The notes under the pieces: generated by a model
The model's input: only the letters and a program-made list of their open reading frames with translations
Told to the model about the DNA's origin: nothing
Database searches by the model: none
DNA from: Miscanthus floridulus
Taxonomy: Eukaryota > Streptophyta > Magnoliopsida > Poales > Poaceae
Assembly: GCF_019320115.1 (NCBI RefSeq)
Contig: NC_089597.1
Span: forward strand, 124,087,485-124,151,484
DNA length: 64,000 nt
Reading direction: 5' to 3'
Shown here: positions 32,908-44,471 of the stretch, piece by piece
Layout: every line of letters begins with the position of its first letter
How positions within the stretch are numbered: the stretch's first letter is position 1
Position numbers and translations under genes: made by a program

Positions 32908-35900
32908 TGTGGCAGAATCGCCTAATCTAATGCATCATAGGAGTGCTCGTCTTCCATTAGTCACTAAGCACTCGAGGGAGAACACTAAATTACACAGTTC
33001 CGTCGGGCACACCCTAGGGGAGAACCTAAAAATTCACATTTTTACCATCAGGATCACAAATGAGAGAATAAAGCTTACATCATTCTGAACCATTTCTTAC
33101 ATCACTTTTAATACAATATCAGAGTATAATATTTATTAATATAACAGCGGAATGAAATCATATTATCAGAGTTATGAACAATTTAATTGAACAACGAAAT
33201 ATAAACATGTGATCAGAATTACATGGGAAATGAATATCTACTCATGACATGATGAAGTATTAATATATAAACTATGACAACAGCTTATGAAACTTTCATT
33301 TATAAAAGTATTTGGTGAGAGTTATAAATAACAAATATGATCGCAGCGTAAAGGAATTCTCGCTGAGCCCACCAGGAGGTATCCACACACAAAGGTCAGC
33401 TCTAGCATCCACCTATCACCTGTAACAGGGGGAATAAAACCCTAAGTACTCAATTGTACTCAGCAAGACTTACCCGACAGGAGAAAAGAAAAGACTCTAA
33501 GGATATGCAGGGCTATTTGGCTTGTGAATTTATTGTATTTGCAAGAAGCATTACTAAGTGTGCATCCTTATATTTGATTTTTATTAGCAATGCATTGGTT
33601 CATTAACTAACCATTCTATGTAAGAACATGTACTACTTTCAAGCAGGTGGTAAGCAATCAGATTTCCTTTTCTTTCCATCTTTCATCTTTCGGTTCTTAC
33701 TACGGCGCTAGATATGAAACAAGTCATACTAGATCGTCCGACGATTTGCGAATCAATGCCCCTAGCTGGGTACCCCAAAAACACACGCCCCGCTTGTACC
33801 CAAGGCACAAGTAGGACCAACCCATCACTCTCCTATCCCAGGTGTCCAGGTCCCCATCCAAACTAGGACTCCAAGCCCCTGCCCCTGAGTCCCAGACTCA
33901 GTGCGGTGCAAGGACCTCCTCCACCAAAATAAAACCCTAACAGTCGGTCCGAAAAGAGTCAGATCCGCGACAAGAGAGCAACAATTCTTCCAAGTGCCCA
34001 TACCCAAGTATGTGCTCAGGATAATAAGTCTATGACTTGCCTCGATGGCTTATGCAACGATCGATCCTTAACCGACCAGACAGGGAAAGCAGTGTAACCA
34101 AGCCATGCCCCGCGTCCACGGCAACATGACCTCTTACACCCACCAATACCCAAACCATATCCCTGCCCGGTCACCATTTTCCTTTCCACCATTTGTATTT
34201 TTCAAGTGATAGTAATATATTTCCTATCTCTCGCGAGTGATAGGCAATCACCCGACTTATACCGGAGTCCTGTAGCATAGCATTCTACACGATGCTGTCA
34301 TACTAGTAAGACTCATAGGATAAAGATATATATATGCAAGTGGGTTTCATTCAACTCCTTAAAACTTAATGCACAAATATAATTTAAACTGCAGAAAGGT
34401 AGGGGTTATGCACCGGGGCTTGCCTGGGTAAGATATATTAAAAAGTTAGTATCTGCATCTTCAGATCATCCACCATCATCTGAATAGAAAGCCCATTGCA
34501 TCATCTCCTGGAGAGAATACCATTACACCACCTTCGGATTCCCAATCATCCTTCAATTGATCCGTTGACCCATCATCGTACCTATATGATATGCATTGAT
34601 GCAAATGCATAGATGTAAATAATCAACGACAACCGAAATGCTTAGAAATCCGATCACGCCTCACAAGCTAACGAACTCGCTCTAACGACATACGTACTTT
34701 GGCTATATATCCATGTTGTCGGATAAGACGCTAATTCCCAACAATCATTTTAGTTATACAAACTAAGTTGTTTCTTTATTCCATTCTATCCATTTAATCT
34801 TTATTCGGAATAGGACATCATTATCTACTTAGCAAACTAATTATTCTGGAGCTACCAATAAATTACACCGGGTACCTAATATTGCTAGGAGCCTACTGTA
34901 TAAATTTTAGATTCAACAATATTACCAACTTATCAGGAAAATTCCTACAAGTTTATATTTTTCAATATTAAGTACCTTAAATTAATTATATAGCTTCCAA
35001 GAATAGTATCACCCTATGTGAACAAACTAGACTAACAGGTATATCATGATTTTAGGAACTCAACAAAACTGGTTTCACCACTTTTGGAAACCTACACAAT
35101 TTTCTATTTAAATAACAAAATCCACTCAGAATTTATATTAGAAAACCTACTCTAATTCACTGGAAAATAGGAAATAATACCGCGGCATATGACAGTCAAG
35201 CCGGCACGGCTCGTAGGCGCGTTCGCGGCCTGCTGGCCAGGCGCGGTCCAGGTGTGCTGCCCAGAGCGAGCCGGCGGCCCACGCGGACGGACAGCGCGTG
35301 GCCCAGGCACGGCGGCCAACGGACGGCCCAGCGCGGGCATGAGCAGCCCAGACCGCGACGTCAGGCTAGAAGCTACCGCGGGAATTGAAGCGGCGGCCCA
35401 GGCGGGGGAGCAGCCAGCCCACGCGGGCGCGAACGGCCCAGGCGGCAGGGTGCACGCGCGGGCGCCAGTAGCCCAACGCGGTGGCGCAAGCGGCCCAACA
35501 GCGCGGCGCGGCCCCCAGGGGCACGCGACCCAACGCTCAGCGCGGCACCAGGCGGACGCGCGGCCAGGGGCCCAGGCATAGCGAGCCCACAGGCGCGGCG
35601 CACAATTTGCAGAACGAACCCCGCGCTTTCCTCTATTCAACCCTAGACCCACAAGCACTATTAAACGAGTCATGTATTTTACACCGAGAACCCCAGGACA
35701 CAATTTATACTTCGTTTCTTACCCTTCTTCCTTTGATACAGAGCAGAGGATGGGAACTGAATCGGCTGCTGATTTGAAGCGTACTCGTCGTGGAGTCACA
35801 GGTCCGGCGTGGACCGTGTAGACTCACGTACGCCTGCGAGGAGCCGGGCAACAGCGCGGCAGGCGCGGATGGAGGCGACACGGCGTTGCGGGTACGAGCA

Positions 35901-37619
35901 CGAGGCCACGATGGCACTGGCAGAGTGACTTCTTGGCAGCGGCGCACACGGAGGCAGAGCAGCAACGTGGGCTCAGGCGCGGACGGCGCTCCAGGCGCAG
36001 CGTGGAGCTCGCGCTTGGAGGTGGGGGCAGCGAGGACGCTGGCGAGGCTGCGGCTGTGATGGCAGGAGCGCGGCCACGATGGCGCTCAGTGGCTCGGCGA
36101 GGACAGGGGCGCGGGTGCACGGACGGAGGTGCGGGCGACCAGATGCGGCACGACAGCCCGACTCGCAGCTGCAGGTAGCCGCGGGACCGAGGGGCGCGGT
36201 GGCCGCACACGACCGCGGCAGCGAGGGAAAAGGAGGAGGGTGCCCAGGCACGGCGGCCGTGCAGCGGTGGCGCGCACGTGAAGAGGAAGGCGCAGTCGGA
36301 CAGGCGCACGGGAAGGGCCGGCACCGACGCGGATGGCCCTGGCCTGGACGCGGCACGGAGGGAAACTGAGGGACTGACTTTAATACGACTTTGTGATGTT
36401 CAAGATGGGTAATTTTGGCCTCTTGTGAGTTGTTACTAGTATTCCTGATGCCGTACACAGTGGCATAGTACACGCTGCTGAAAAACAATTTACTCTATGC
36501 TACGGTACAACACCAGTCGCAGCATACGCTTTCATGAACCAATCACTACTCGCACCAGCCCTACGCTGCTGTCGGCATGCACTAGCCCTACCTGCGATCC
36601 ATGGGGTTGATTAGCAGCAGAATGACCATTGGACCCCTACCACTACCCTGCAGCAGCAAGCAGGTGTCACCATTTGCGCGGGAAAGCTCCCGCCCCGGCC
36701 CCTCCTGGAATGGCGCGAAAGCGAGGCGCCAAGCTGCGTTTGACCGCGGACAGCTGGACCCGAGACCGGTAGCCGTGCGCGCGTAGGGCAGGGATGAGGG
36801 ATCACCACCGCAGAGACTGAGACACACAGAGGAAAAAGGGGGAGGAGGCAGGACTGACTCGGCCTAACTCGCCATGGCGCGACGTGAGGCAGCATGGCCA
36901 GCAGGACATGCCGGTTGGCACGGACAACACCGAGGCCGCAAAGACAAGTAAGGCAGGCACAAGAAAAGGCCGACAGAGATATTCATGACGTCGTAGAGTG
37001 AAACGACAGAACCAATAGTGAGGGAGGGAAAGCAAGCGAATCAGTATACGGCAGTAGCAGCCCGACCCACCTACATTATGACGATCATCAGAGAAAGGAC
37101 GCGATGGAGAGGGAGCAGTGGCACGACGACGGAACTCGACGATGTGGCGCGACGCTAATAAACCGTAGTTGATTGATTTCGTACAAGGGGGAACGCACTA
37201 TTGACGATAAGCGATGGAGCAAGGCAAGGAGACGTCCCGTCATCGCTGTGGAGCCGTTCGCTCGCAAGTCAAAACTAAACCAAGGCTTTTCAACTGAGCG
37301 TGCTTTTCAAAATAAACACAGGAGCATATATATATCATTCTATTTATTAATGGATTTTATTTTATTTATAAAAGTTGCTTTTCATGCTTAATCTAACGGA
37401 ACATACCTTTTGCTGGCATCGTCGTTCGTCATTCCTAAATATTTCTACGCACGGCGTAATTTAACTTGAGCGTTTATTCGAGTCCCCCACAACTGAGTCA
37501 CTGGATCCACTCATCACGCCGAGTATGTTTTAAATAAAAAATCCAAGAAACTCGTTTCGAAAATTTACTTAGACCTAAATCGCGGTGCTAAACGAGCTCG
37601 TAACACCAGGGGTGTTACA
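32908..37619 (-). repeat. 4.7-kb gypsy 3' LTR
   Basis: On the minus strand it begins TGTAACACCCCTGGTGTTACG at 37619, immediately after the polypurine tract. It holds a GC-rich island at 35190-36370 and ends at 32908. ORFs of 60-180 codons on both strands in the island are products of its GC content. A hairpin/splice-donor module at 33445-33475 is shared with the solo LTR at 55092-59695. A tRNA-like or protein gene was looked for and not found. Confidence 0.85.
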
Positions 37620-38428
37620 ACCACCCCCCTTAAAAAGAATCTCATCCCGAGATTTGAAGCAAGAACCAGAAGAGGGGAAAACGTGATCACATTCCGTAGA
37701 TCAGGGATTACACGACTTTGGATACTAAACCACATGGGGATTTTGGGATACATGGTTAAGAGCAACCTGGTACAACCGAGACCTACTCTAGAAGTCGAGA
37801 TAGACGAGGACAATGGAGAAACAACAAGAAGATGATTATCCAAAACATGGCGTAGCACCAACAGATCCAGAAACAGTCGACTAAGAAGTAAAACATCGTG
37901 AACCCTAAGATTGACTACCCAAAAGGGGAACTTGAACTTCTTCAACGAAACCAGATCCTTTCTTCTGCTTAGATTACACCATCACCTCAGACTGACGAAC
38001 GTAGCTTCACAATGTCGACTGGATCTCGTAGCTCTACTCTGGATGCGAGAAGAATGGGGACGAAGAAGAAAAGCAAGGACCAAGGGTATTTTATAGAGGC
38101 GAACGGAGGTGGGGCGCAACACACCGGAAGCGGATGCGACGGGGATGGGATACACAGATGGTGCATGCTGTGGAGATAAGGTCGGGGACATGGTGCGCTT
38201 CCTACGCGAGTGGCGGAGGGAAAATAAAGGAGAGGAGAGGGGGTCCGCTCGACAAGGCAGGCGTGCGGGCGGTCGTGTCACCAAAAGAAGAAAGATAGGA
38301 GAGGGAAGGGGGTCCGGTACGAGGGACGAGACGTGAGAGTCGAGAGCCGACCGGATGCTGGAAAAAAGGAGAAACGCACAGTGCACAAAGACGGTGAGCA
38401 CTGCACGATGCCATAGCCATGCGAAAAC
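37620..38428 (-). other. Gypsy polypurine tract and 3' internal remnant
   Basis: The minus-strand TTAAGGGGGGTGGT at 37620-37633 is the plus-strand primer tract. Upstream of it, caaatctcgggatgagattc (about 37655-37640) is the conserved end of chromovirus 3' UTRs. The remainder to 38428 has no pol coding; it includes GC-rich leader-like sequence. Confidence 0.8.
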
Positions 38429-38564
38429 GGGGAACGCACTACTGACGACAAGCGATGGAGCAAGGCAGGGAGACGTCCCGTCATCGCTGTGGAGCCGTTC
38501 GCTCGCAAGTCAAAACTAAACCAAGGCTTTTCAACTGTGCGTGCTTTTCAAAATAAACACATGA

Positions 38565-38628
<64 letters not shown>

Positions 38629-38908
38629 TTCTATTTATTAATGGATTTTATTTTATTTATAAAAGTTGCTTTTCATGCTTAATCTAACGGAATATACCGT
38701 TTGCTGGCATCGTCGTTCGTCATTCCTAAATATTTCTACGTACGACGTAATTTAACTTGAGCGTTTATTCAAGTCCCCACAACTGAGTCACTGGATTCAC
38801 TCATCACGTCGAGTACGTTTTAAATAAAAATCTGAGAAACTCGTTTTGAAAATTTACTTAGGCCTAAATCGCGGTGCTAAACGAGCTCGTAACACCAGGG
38901 GTGTTACA
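38429..38908 (-). repeat. Truncated gypsy 5' LTR with expanded microsatellite
   Basis: It matches 37187-37619 of the 3' LTR nearly base for base. It differs by a compound (AC)n(AT)n microsatellite at about 38575-38626, where the 3' LTR has only a short catatatatat run. Similarity stops abruptly at ggggaacgcac (38429), marking the deletion junction. Confidence 0.9.
38575..38626. repeat. (AC)n(AT)n compound microsatellite
   Basis: About 11 AC units are followed by about 15 AT units within the truncated 5' LTR; the 3' LTR lacks the expansion. Confidence 0.95.
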
Positions 38909-39120
38909 TGGCGCCTCGAAATAGGTTATCGGCAGCCAAGAACTTTTGCTCCTCCTCAGGAGTAAAATGTTCAGGCTTCCCCTGTGCGGCGTGATAGTAG
39001 TTCATCGCAGTCAACCACAATACCATCTTGGCACGCCATATCATGAAATTCTTGGCATCAAAATTATTTGGTTTCAAAGCAGCAGCAAAACCACTGACAG
39101 AAAATTGCCTAAGATTAGGT
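38909..39120 (-). pseudogene. Copia gag, N-terminal piece
   Basis: The minus strand reads SVSGFAAALKPNNFDAKNFM, then RAKMVLWLTAMNYYHAA, then a PEEEQKFLAADNLFRGA end at the gypsy insertion point. This is the standard N-terminus of a copia UBN2 gag. It continues in sense at 32907 on the far side of the gypsy element. The start region upstream is damaged by a stop near 39122. Confidence 0.85.
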
Positions 39121-39339
39121 TTTTAGATTATTAGAAATTTAGGCATTTTTATTATCAATTTAATCCAGAAATATAACATTAGTAGGTTTGTGACGGCATA
39201 TATATGCATGTGTATATCTCTAACGAACACTATAGCATGCAGAGATGACATACAGATGAATACAGTGAAAGCGCAAAGTACAGTAATCATAGAGATTAGA
39301 TTGTACCCAGTGGAGGGTCCCATGCCGAGGGCATCGGAG

Positions 39340-40105
39340 GCTCCATTCGCACTAGTCGACATAGTGCGTTGCTCGAAGTCGTGGACCATTGTCGATGCAG
39401 GACTATGTTCGCAGTGCAGTCCCACGAATGGATCACCAGGAAGACGACGCCTTGCTGTTCCGCAGGCAGTCACCGGGAAGAAGACGGGTTCCGAGAGCGA
39501 TCACTACCAGGAAGAAGGCGTACGTGGATGAGCAGTCGTGAATCGCTCCCCAAAAACCTAATTGTCACACATCCCGTGCAAGGTTCTCAGGCGGACGAGG
39601 TTTTCGGAGGCACGTGCTCTCCCGCTACTCCGTGCGCGCAGAGGTACGGGACGAGGAAGCCTGAGGGCTGCTGAAATGTGGTTTCTCTCGGGAGCGGTTG
39701 GAGAAGGGAGAAAGGCAGTAGAGAATCCCAGGAGACGGAAAGCGGAAGGGATGATAACTGCCACAATCAGTTCGCCTCCACCATCAAGAAGAGTAACTCC
39801 CGTGATTATGTGGATTTAAGTGACAACTCCTGTGATTATGTGGATTTAAGTGGCAAAAGACTAGCCATGCCCACCTCGCCACGCGCCCGCGGCCCGGTCG
39901 GCGGCGGGCGCGCCTGTGGCACGCCTATGTCATTTTCTCAGCTTCTCAATCTCAATTATGATTAATTTTCAACCATATAAGCTGAGTCAACGTTCAGTCA
40001 AAATCCCATATGGTATTAAAACCATATACCGCTTAATGTTACGTACCATAGAATTTTATTTGATTTATTAAATATTATACGGACCAAACCCATAATATAT
40101 CCAAC
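39340..40105 (-). repeat. 5' LTR of the second copia
   Basis: 766 bp, matching 27733-28604. It carries a ~26-bp tandem duplication (gtgattatgtggatttaagtg, about 39800-39850) that is single in the other LTR. Between it and gag (39121-39339) lies an untranslated leader in which I could not recognise a canonical Met-tRNA primer site. Confidence 0.83.
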
Positions 40106-40515
40106 GATCCCATATCTTGTCTTGTATCACAATATAACAGGATTAAATTATCTCGATATGGATACTAAAAGCTCTTTTCCATTTCCTCGAAATTTGAATT
40201 CGGTTCGGATCGGAGAATTACCGGTGCTATTTTCACCCCCAGCATTAACTATATATATACACTTGAATCCATTTTAATCATGCACTTTGTAGTCGCTGGC
40301 TCGATGCTGGAGTATTTAGCTGTTTGCAACTGTCCCTAACTATAGATGCTATTCTCATTACATTTCACTGAACAAAATTATTACATACATTTCCTGATGC
40401 ATCGGTACACTCTGTTCCTAGGATTCCACACGAAAAAAATCTCGCCATATATTACACATGAAGGTGAAGGATGACATTCGCTACATCCCCTAGCTGGAGC
40501 TGGCATTGATAATCA

Positions 40516-41443
40516 TCAGTAGTCGTCGTAATCATCGTTGTTCCTGTTGAGAAACCGTCTGACAGCACCGACGACGGCGCCCAGCACCAAGAAGAGGACG
40601 AGCGTGTCGAATCCGCCGCCGACCCCGACTGCGACGCTCGGCCCGGGGGCGAAGCAGCTGAACGGCGACCAGCCGTAGCCGTAGCCGCCGAAGAACGGGA
40701 CCCCGTAGCCGTACCCGCCCAGAGGCGGCGCCACCGGCGGGTTGATGTAGATGTTCGTCCTGCGCATGCACCAGACAGGATAACATTTTGCATCAGCAAA
40801 CGTAGCATGCATGCGTGTGCAGCGTGTCAGCTGATTTCAGTCGCGTGTCGTGCTACTCTAGATTCTTGCAAATGATTGAAAACAAACTGAACCATCAAGT
40901 TGCACAAGAAGGACGATCAAAAGCTATCCAACTTCACAATAATTCAGAGTTTCAGACATTCAGAGCTCGTAATCGGTGGGAGGAAGACGTCATCTAGTCT
41001 GAGCTCTCTGAACTGAACACGGCTGGAACTGAACTTTGGCAAAAGATGCAGTGAAAAAGATGTACTTATCAGACAGATTGCATACAATGATTCAAATCAC
41101 TGTAGAAGGCGCTAAAGATTACCTGGAGTTGTTTATCCGAGGGCCAGACGACCGTGGCGCGGACCGGAACGCCTGGCCCGCCGACCCTGCCGCCGGACTT
41201 GGCCGCCATGGCGCTGTCGACGGGGCCGAGCGCCAGCACGCCGGCGGCTAACGCGACCATCGCCAGCTTCCCGAGCTTGATCCCAAGATCATTCCCTCCC
41301 GACGGGACCTTGTCCTTGTCATCGCCGCCCGCCTTGCACGAGATCTTCGACGGCCTCCTCGCGTGCTTGGGCGGCGTTGCCGTGCACACCGGTCTGCTGC
41401 TGCCCGTGAGGAAGCACTGGAGAGGCGCCGGCGCCAGAGCCAT
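40516..41443 (-). CDS. Plastid-type DUF1517-like small protein, frameshifted
   Basis: Two exons on the minus strand, 41443-41123 and 40759-40516. The donor is AG|GTAATC and the acceptor GCGCAG|GACG; the total is 565 bp. Residues 1-40 look like a chloroplast transit peptide (MALAPAPLQCFLTGSSRPVC, Ser/Arg-rich). Residues ~57-80 are hydrophobic and end with an AMAAKSGGRVGG motif as in DUF1517 family proteins such as Arabidopsis At1g54520. A CCC run at 41177-41179 (GGG on the coding strand) has one base too many. With it the frame misses exon 2. With one base fewer, the motif continues GQAFRSAPRSS, the splice joins in phase, and exon 2 gives a Tyr/Gly-rich stretch, one membrane helix (FDTLVLFLVLGAVVGAV) and an acidic DDYDDY end, 187 residues in all. 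It is either a null allele or a sequencing error. A thylakoid/envelope membrane location is inferred. Confidence 0.75.
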
Positions 41444-41794
41444 GGATGGTCAGTCGATTTTGTCAGCTCACTCGCTTCTTCCTCTGTTGAACGCTAGCTT
41501 CTCTTCTCTCGTGATTATTGCCGACTGCCGAGTGTGAAGAGGAAGACAAGAAGAGGTGCCGGTGGTAGGAGAGGAGGGCTTATCTTGAGATGGCGAAGAC
41601 GCCACTTGGCCGAATTGGAGTGGATATGGTGAAAGCTTCTGGAGGGGAGAGAGATCTTTTGAGCGCTCCTTTGTTCTCTTGCTCAAGTTGCTCTGATGTC
41701 TGAACAAGGCTGCATGGCATGGCGCCGTCCGGCTACTTTCTTACTCGCGTTTTCCTTCACTCGAAATTTCCTTCGGGCTTGGGGCATGAAAACA

Positions 41795-41804
41795 TATATA
41801 TATA
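41795..41804 (-). promoter_or_regulatory. TATA box of the DUF1517-like gene
   Basis: A tatatatata run lies about 350 bp upstream of the ATG on the minus strand. It would place transcription start near 41765 and give a ~320-nt leader. No other TATA-like word lies nearer in a suitable position. Confidence 0.45.
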
Positions 41805-42159
41805 GTCGGGAGTGGTACTCAAATTGATGCTTGTCATGTGTTTTTGCCTGGTCGTGATTTTTCACACGCGTCGTGAAGCATTATTACTTGTAGTAAAATT
41901 TATGAGAGATCTTTAAATTTGGCATATTATTTTGTTGCTCTAACTCATAAAATATTATTTTAAAGTCTTTAAACTTAGCGGCGGGTGTCAGTCCAAGTTC
42001 CCATATAATAAATTACCATTTTCATATCATTAATCTTGTGTTTAGGTGGCATTCGAGCACAAACGGGCCTTGAGCTATTCATCTGCTGACGTGACAATGT
42101 GACTTGCTAACTTTGTATTGACATGGACCAACATGTGGGGCTCATATGTAAGGTCCACA
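41805..42159. other. Intergenic, nothing recognised
   Basis: AT-rich upstream region of the DUF1517-like gene; no ORF, repeat or transposon end was seen. Confidence 0.4.
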
Positions 42160-42975
42160 TCTCCTCTCCCCTACTCCCTGCAGAGGGTTGGCTCTAGCTG
42201 TTGCTACTATTACAAGACGAAACATGGAGAGGAGGACAACGAGAACACGATGACATCGAAGAAGAAGAACATGGTGCTCTCATCATCATCATCACTCCTC
42301 CTCAATCTTCTTCTTGATCTTGATGATTTGCCTTGAATGTTATGCTCTTCTTCTTTTCCTTCTCCACATGCTCATCACTCTCCTCTCGATCGAAGGTGTC
42401 ATAAGTGATGATCTCTCCCAACGCTTATGTGGGAATGAAGTCCTTTAGTCCCTCTCTAGATATCACGGTGACAATGATCTTGAACTTGGAGGGGAGGCAC
42501 CACAAGAACTTATGTGAGAAATCATCATCATCTATACCTTGTGCCCAAGTGCCCTCAACTCATTGACTATGACATTAAGGCGATGGAACATCTCTAGCAC
42601 ATTTTCACCTTCAAGCATCTTCAATTTGGCATGTTTGTCCTTAAAGAGGTACAACTTGGCATCCTTTATGGTGGAGGTACCTTATATGCTTCCTCTAACC
42701 TCTTTCCAAACCTTGTGCCATCTCCAAGTCTTTGATAGACTCGAAGACCTTGGGATCAAGTGCCTCATATATGCAATTTAGTGCTTGATCATTCAGTTGG
42801 AGCTTTTGTTCCTCACCTGGGGTTGGAGCCTTCAAGTCAGGCACTACAAAGTCCTCCTCAACAATTCCCCAATTCTTCCTCTCCATAGCCTTTAGATGTG
42901 CACACACCCTTCTCTCCAATACTCATAATTTGTGCCATCAAAGTGCGGGGGCTTGCCAACATTGTTGCTAGCCAT
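42160..42975 (-). pseudogene. Copia gag fragment (third copia family)
   Basis: The minus strand starts ATG at 42975 (MASNNVGKPPHFDGTNYEYW) and passes through a frameshift near 42915. It continues HLKAMERKNWGIVEEDFVVP and LNDQALNCIYEALDPKVFES, which is a DUF4219/UBN2 copia gag. Stops and frameshifts follow; DDDFSHKFLWCLPSKFK near 42510 is still recognisable. A primer site precedes it. The rest of the element is absent, so it is a 5' fragment stranded between the two host genes. Confidence 0.85.
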
Positions 42976-42988
42976 AGTTGGAGGCTTG

Positions 42989-43220
42989 GCTCTGATATCA
43001 CTTGTAAGGATCTATTGTGGCTAGAGGGGATAAATAGACCAATTAAAATTTCGTGCAAAGACGGAACACTAGGCAAAACGGTGAGCAATAAGATAGCTCT
43101 AATAAGCAATACATCTAACTTAAGATTTTGCAAGCCTAGGGTGAACAATAGCTACTCAACACAAGTTTTAGCTTTTTTTAGCACCCGATCGAGTCGGTTT
43201 CAGCCTGATCATACAACATA
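42989..43220 (-). other. Copia primer site and LTR end
   Basis: On the minus strand TGATATCAGAGC (43000-42989) is a one-mismatch Met-tRNA primer site. It is preceded by an LTR end ...GATCCTTACA (to 43003). The LTR extends to about 43220, but its far end is not certain. Confidence 0.65.
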
Positions 43221-43449
43221 AGAAGGATTCAGCTAGATCAGACGTAGAACACAAGACTGATATAGACACAAGGGCAGTACTAGCTGCCCAAACATCCGGA
43301 CGGACGCATGCGGCTGCTGCACGTCTGCACCAGGCAGGGGACCGCCTGCGCGGCTTCCCTGCGTCTGTAGTCCCCGCAACGCTCTATCCCTCCGTATCCC
43401 ACACGCATGCACGACGCTCCAAGCAGCTGCAGCAAGCGACTGTGGTAGG

Positions 43450-43830
43450 TGAGTCACATTGCAACTATGTACGACACCCCGATCTACTTTTGAAACATCC
43501 AGATGAAACTTTTACAACACGCGTCTGAAGAAAGATGAAACACTTGAAACATGCAGTCTGAAATATTTGTGAAAAGACCTAAAACACTTGCAAAGCCATT
43601 GCAAAATATATACAACATCCTGACAAAAATACTTGCAAACATATGTGTGAAATATACGCAAACATCCAAATAAAACATTTGCAACGTACGTCTGAAAAAA
43701 CAGATGAAACATTTGAAACAGACGCTTGCAACATACGTGTATAGCCATTGCAGCATATGCAATATCACGATCTACTTTTGCAACATCTATACGAAACACT
43801 TGCAACATACCTCTGAAACATGCGAGCACC
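43450..43830. repeat. Degenerate short tandem repeats (cttgcaacat/ctgaaacat)
   Basis: Words such as acgatctacttttgcaacat, gatgaaacacttgaaac and cttgcaacatacgtctgaaac recur every 20-60 bp in the same orientation. The block gives long but meaningless ORFs on the minus strand. Similar blocks are common as part of non-coding transposons in grasses; I cannot assign the superfamily. Confidence 0.6.
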
Positions 43831-44471
43831 ACCAACACTGGCCGCGCTTGTGGGTGCCCCTTGGCTCGGCTAGAGACGACCTGAGGTGTCCTGGCACCTG
43901 CGTCCAACCGCCATCGGCAGGGGCGGCGACGGATCCTGACAGTGCTGGGTTGGGGAAGAAACTGGGGAGGCACTGCGCGAACTGAGGAGGAGATGGCATG
44001 GTCGGCTTGGGTGAAGGAAGGAGGCAACAGTGGCGCGCGGGGCTCTGCTGCTGCCAGTAGACACGAGAGAGACCTGAAGATGGGGAGGGCGAGACAGAGC
44101 GGAAAGAGAGACGGGCAAGGCGGAGTGGAAGCCACATCCGAGTATTTCCGTAGACAAAGTATTCCTATTCCTAGTAATTTAGATGGGCCGGTATGGGCCA
44201 ACCACCAACTTTTACATTTTCTGTCAACGGACACCTGGAGCTTCACACACCCAACTTGCAGCCACGCAGCCCACCAGGCCCAGACCCTTCCTGGTCCAAA
44301 AGACACGGGCCTTCTGATTTCTGAACCTCCAGCTCCAGTCAACAAGTCAACAGCAATGCAACACAGACACCCACTCGCGCCACGTCAACGAGTGAGGTTC
44401 ACAGAAGCAACACAAAACCGTCGAGCAACCACCACAACCAGCAGGCGAGCGAACCCGTGGATCCAATTCCA
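43831..44471. other. Intergenic, 3' of the peroxidase
   Basis: GC-rich sequence with no family-like ORF. The part next to 44471 is the peroxidase 3' UTR. A 277-codon minus-strand ORF (43512-44345) spans it but has no coding character and runs into the tandem repeats. Confidence 0.4.

Larger units (their letters stand above)
32908..38908 (-). mobile_element. Deletion-derived Ty3-gypsy inside copia gag
   Basis: On the minus strand the element starts TGTAACACCCCTGG at 38908 and ends ...TTCTGCCACA at 32908. It is flanked by near-identical 5-bp target duplications (tggcg at 38909-38913, cggcg at 32903-32907). The 3' LTR is full length (37619 to 32908, about 4.7 kb). Only 480 bp of the 5' LTR remain (38908 to 38429), followed directly by ~0.8 kb of 3' internal sequence and the polypurine tract. 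So the rest of the 5' LTR, gag and pol have been lost. The TGTAACACC end and the aaatctcgggatgagat...ggggggtgg motif are those of Tekay/Del-type chromovirus elements. Confidence 0.88.
27733..40105 (-). mobile_element. Second copia element, minus strand, split by gypsy
   Basis: The LTRs at 27733-28604 (3') and 39340-40105 (5') share over 650 bp of alignable sequence, including the GC-rich part and the end TTGGATATG. Between them, on the minus strand, lie gag (38909-39120, continuing at 32550-32907), protease/integrase and RT/RNase H (about 29145-32527). The gag is interrupted by the gypsy element 32908-38908. A polypurine tract (ttggtggggatt on the minus strand) adjoins the 3' LTR at 28605. 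I found no clean target duplication, and the 3' LTR end meets the truncated copia directly. Confidence 0.88.

Noticed and set aside
35152..35703. Long ORFs on both strands (up to 183 codons) in the GC-rich island of the gypsy LTR
   Set aside because: They overlap on both strands, are dominated by Ala/Arg/Gly/Pro, have no domain motif, and lie inside an LTR bounded by TG...CA ends and target duplications.
43512..44345. 277-codon minus-strand ORF downstream of the peroxidase
   Set aside because: It reads through degenerate tandem repeats and intergenic DNA; the Cys/Phe-rich part is simply the translated cttgcaacat repeat.
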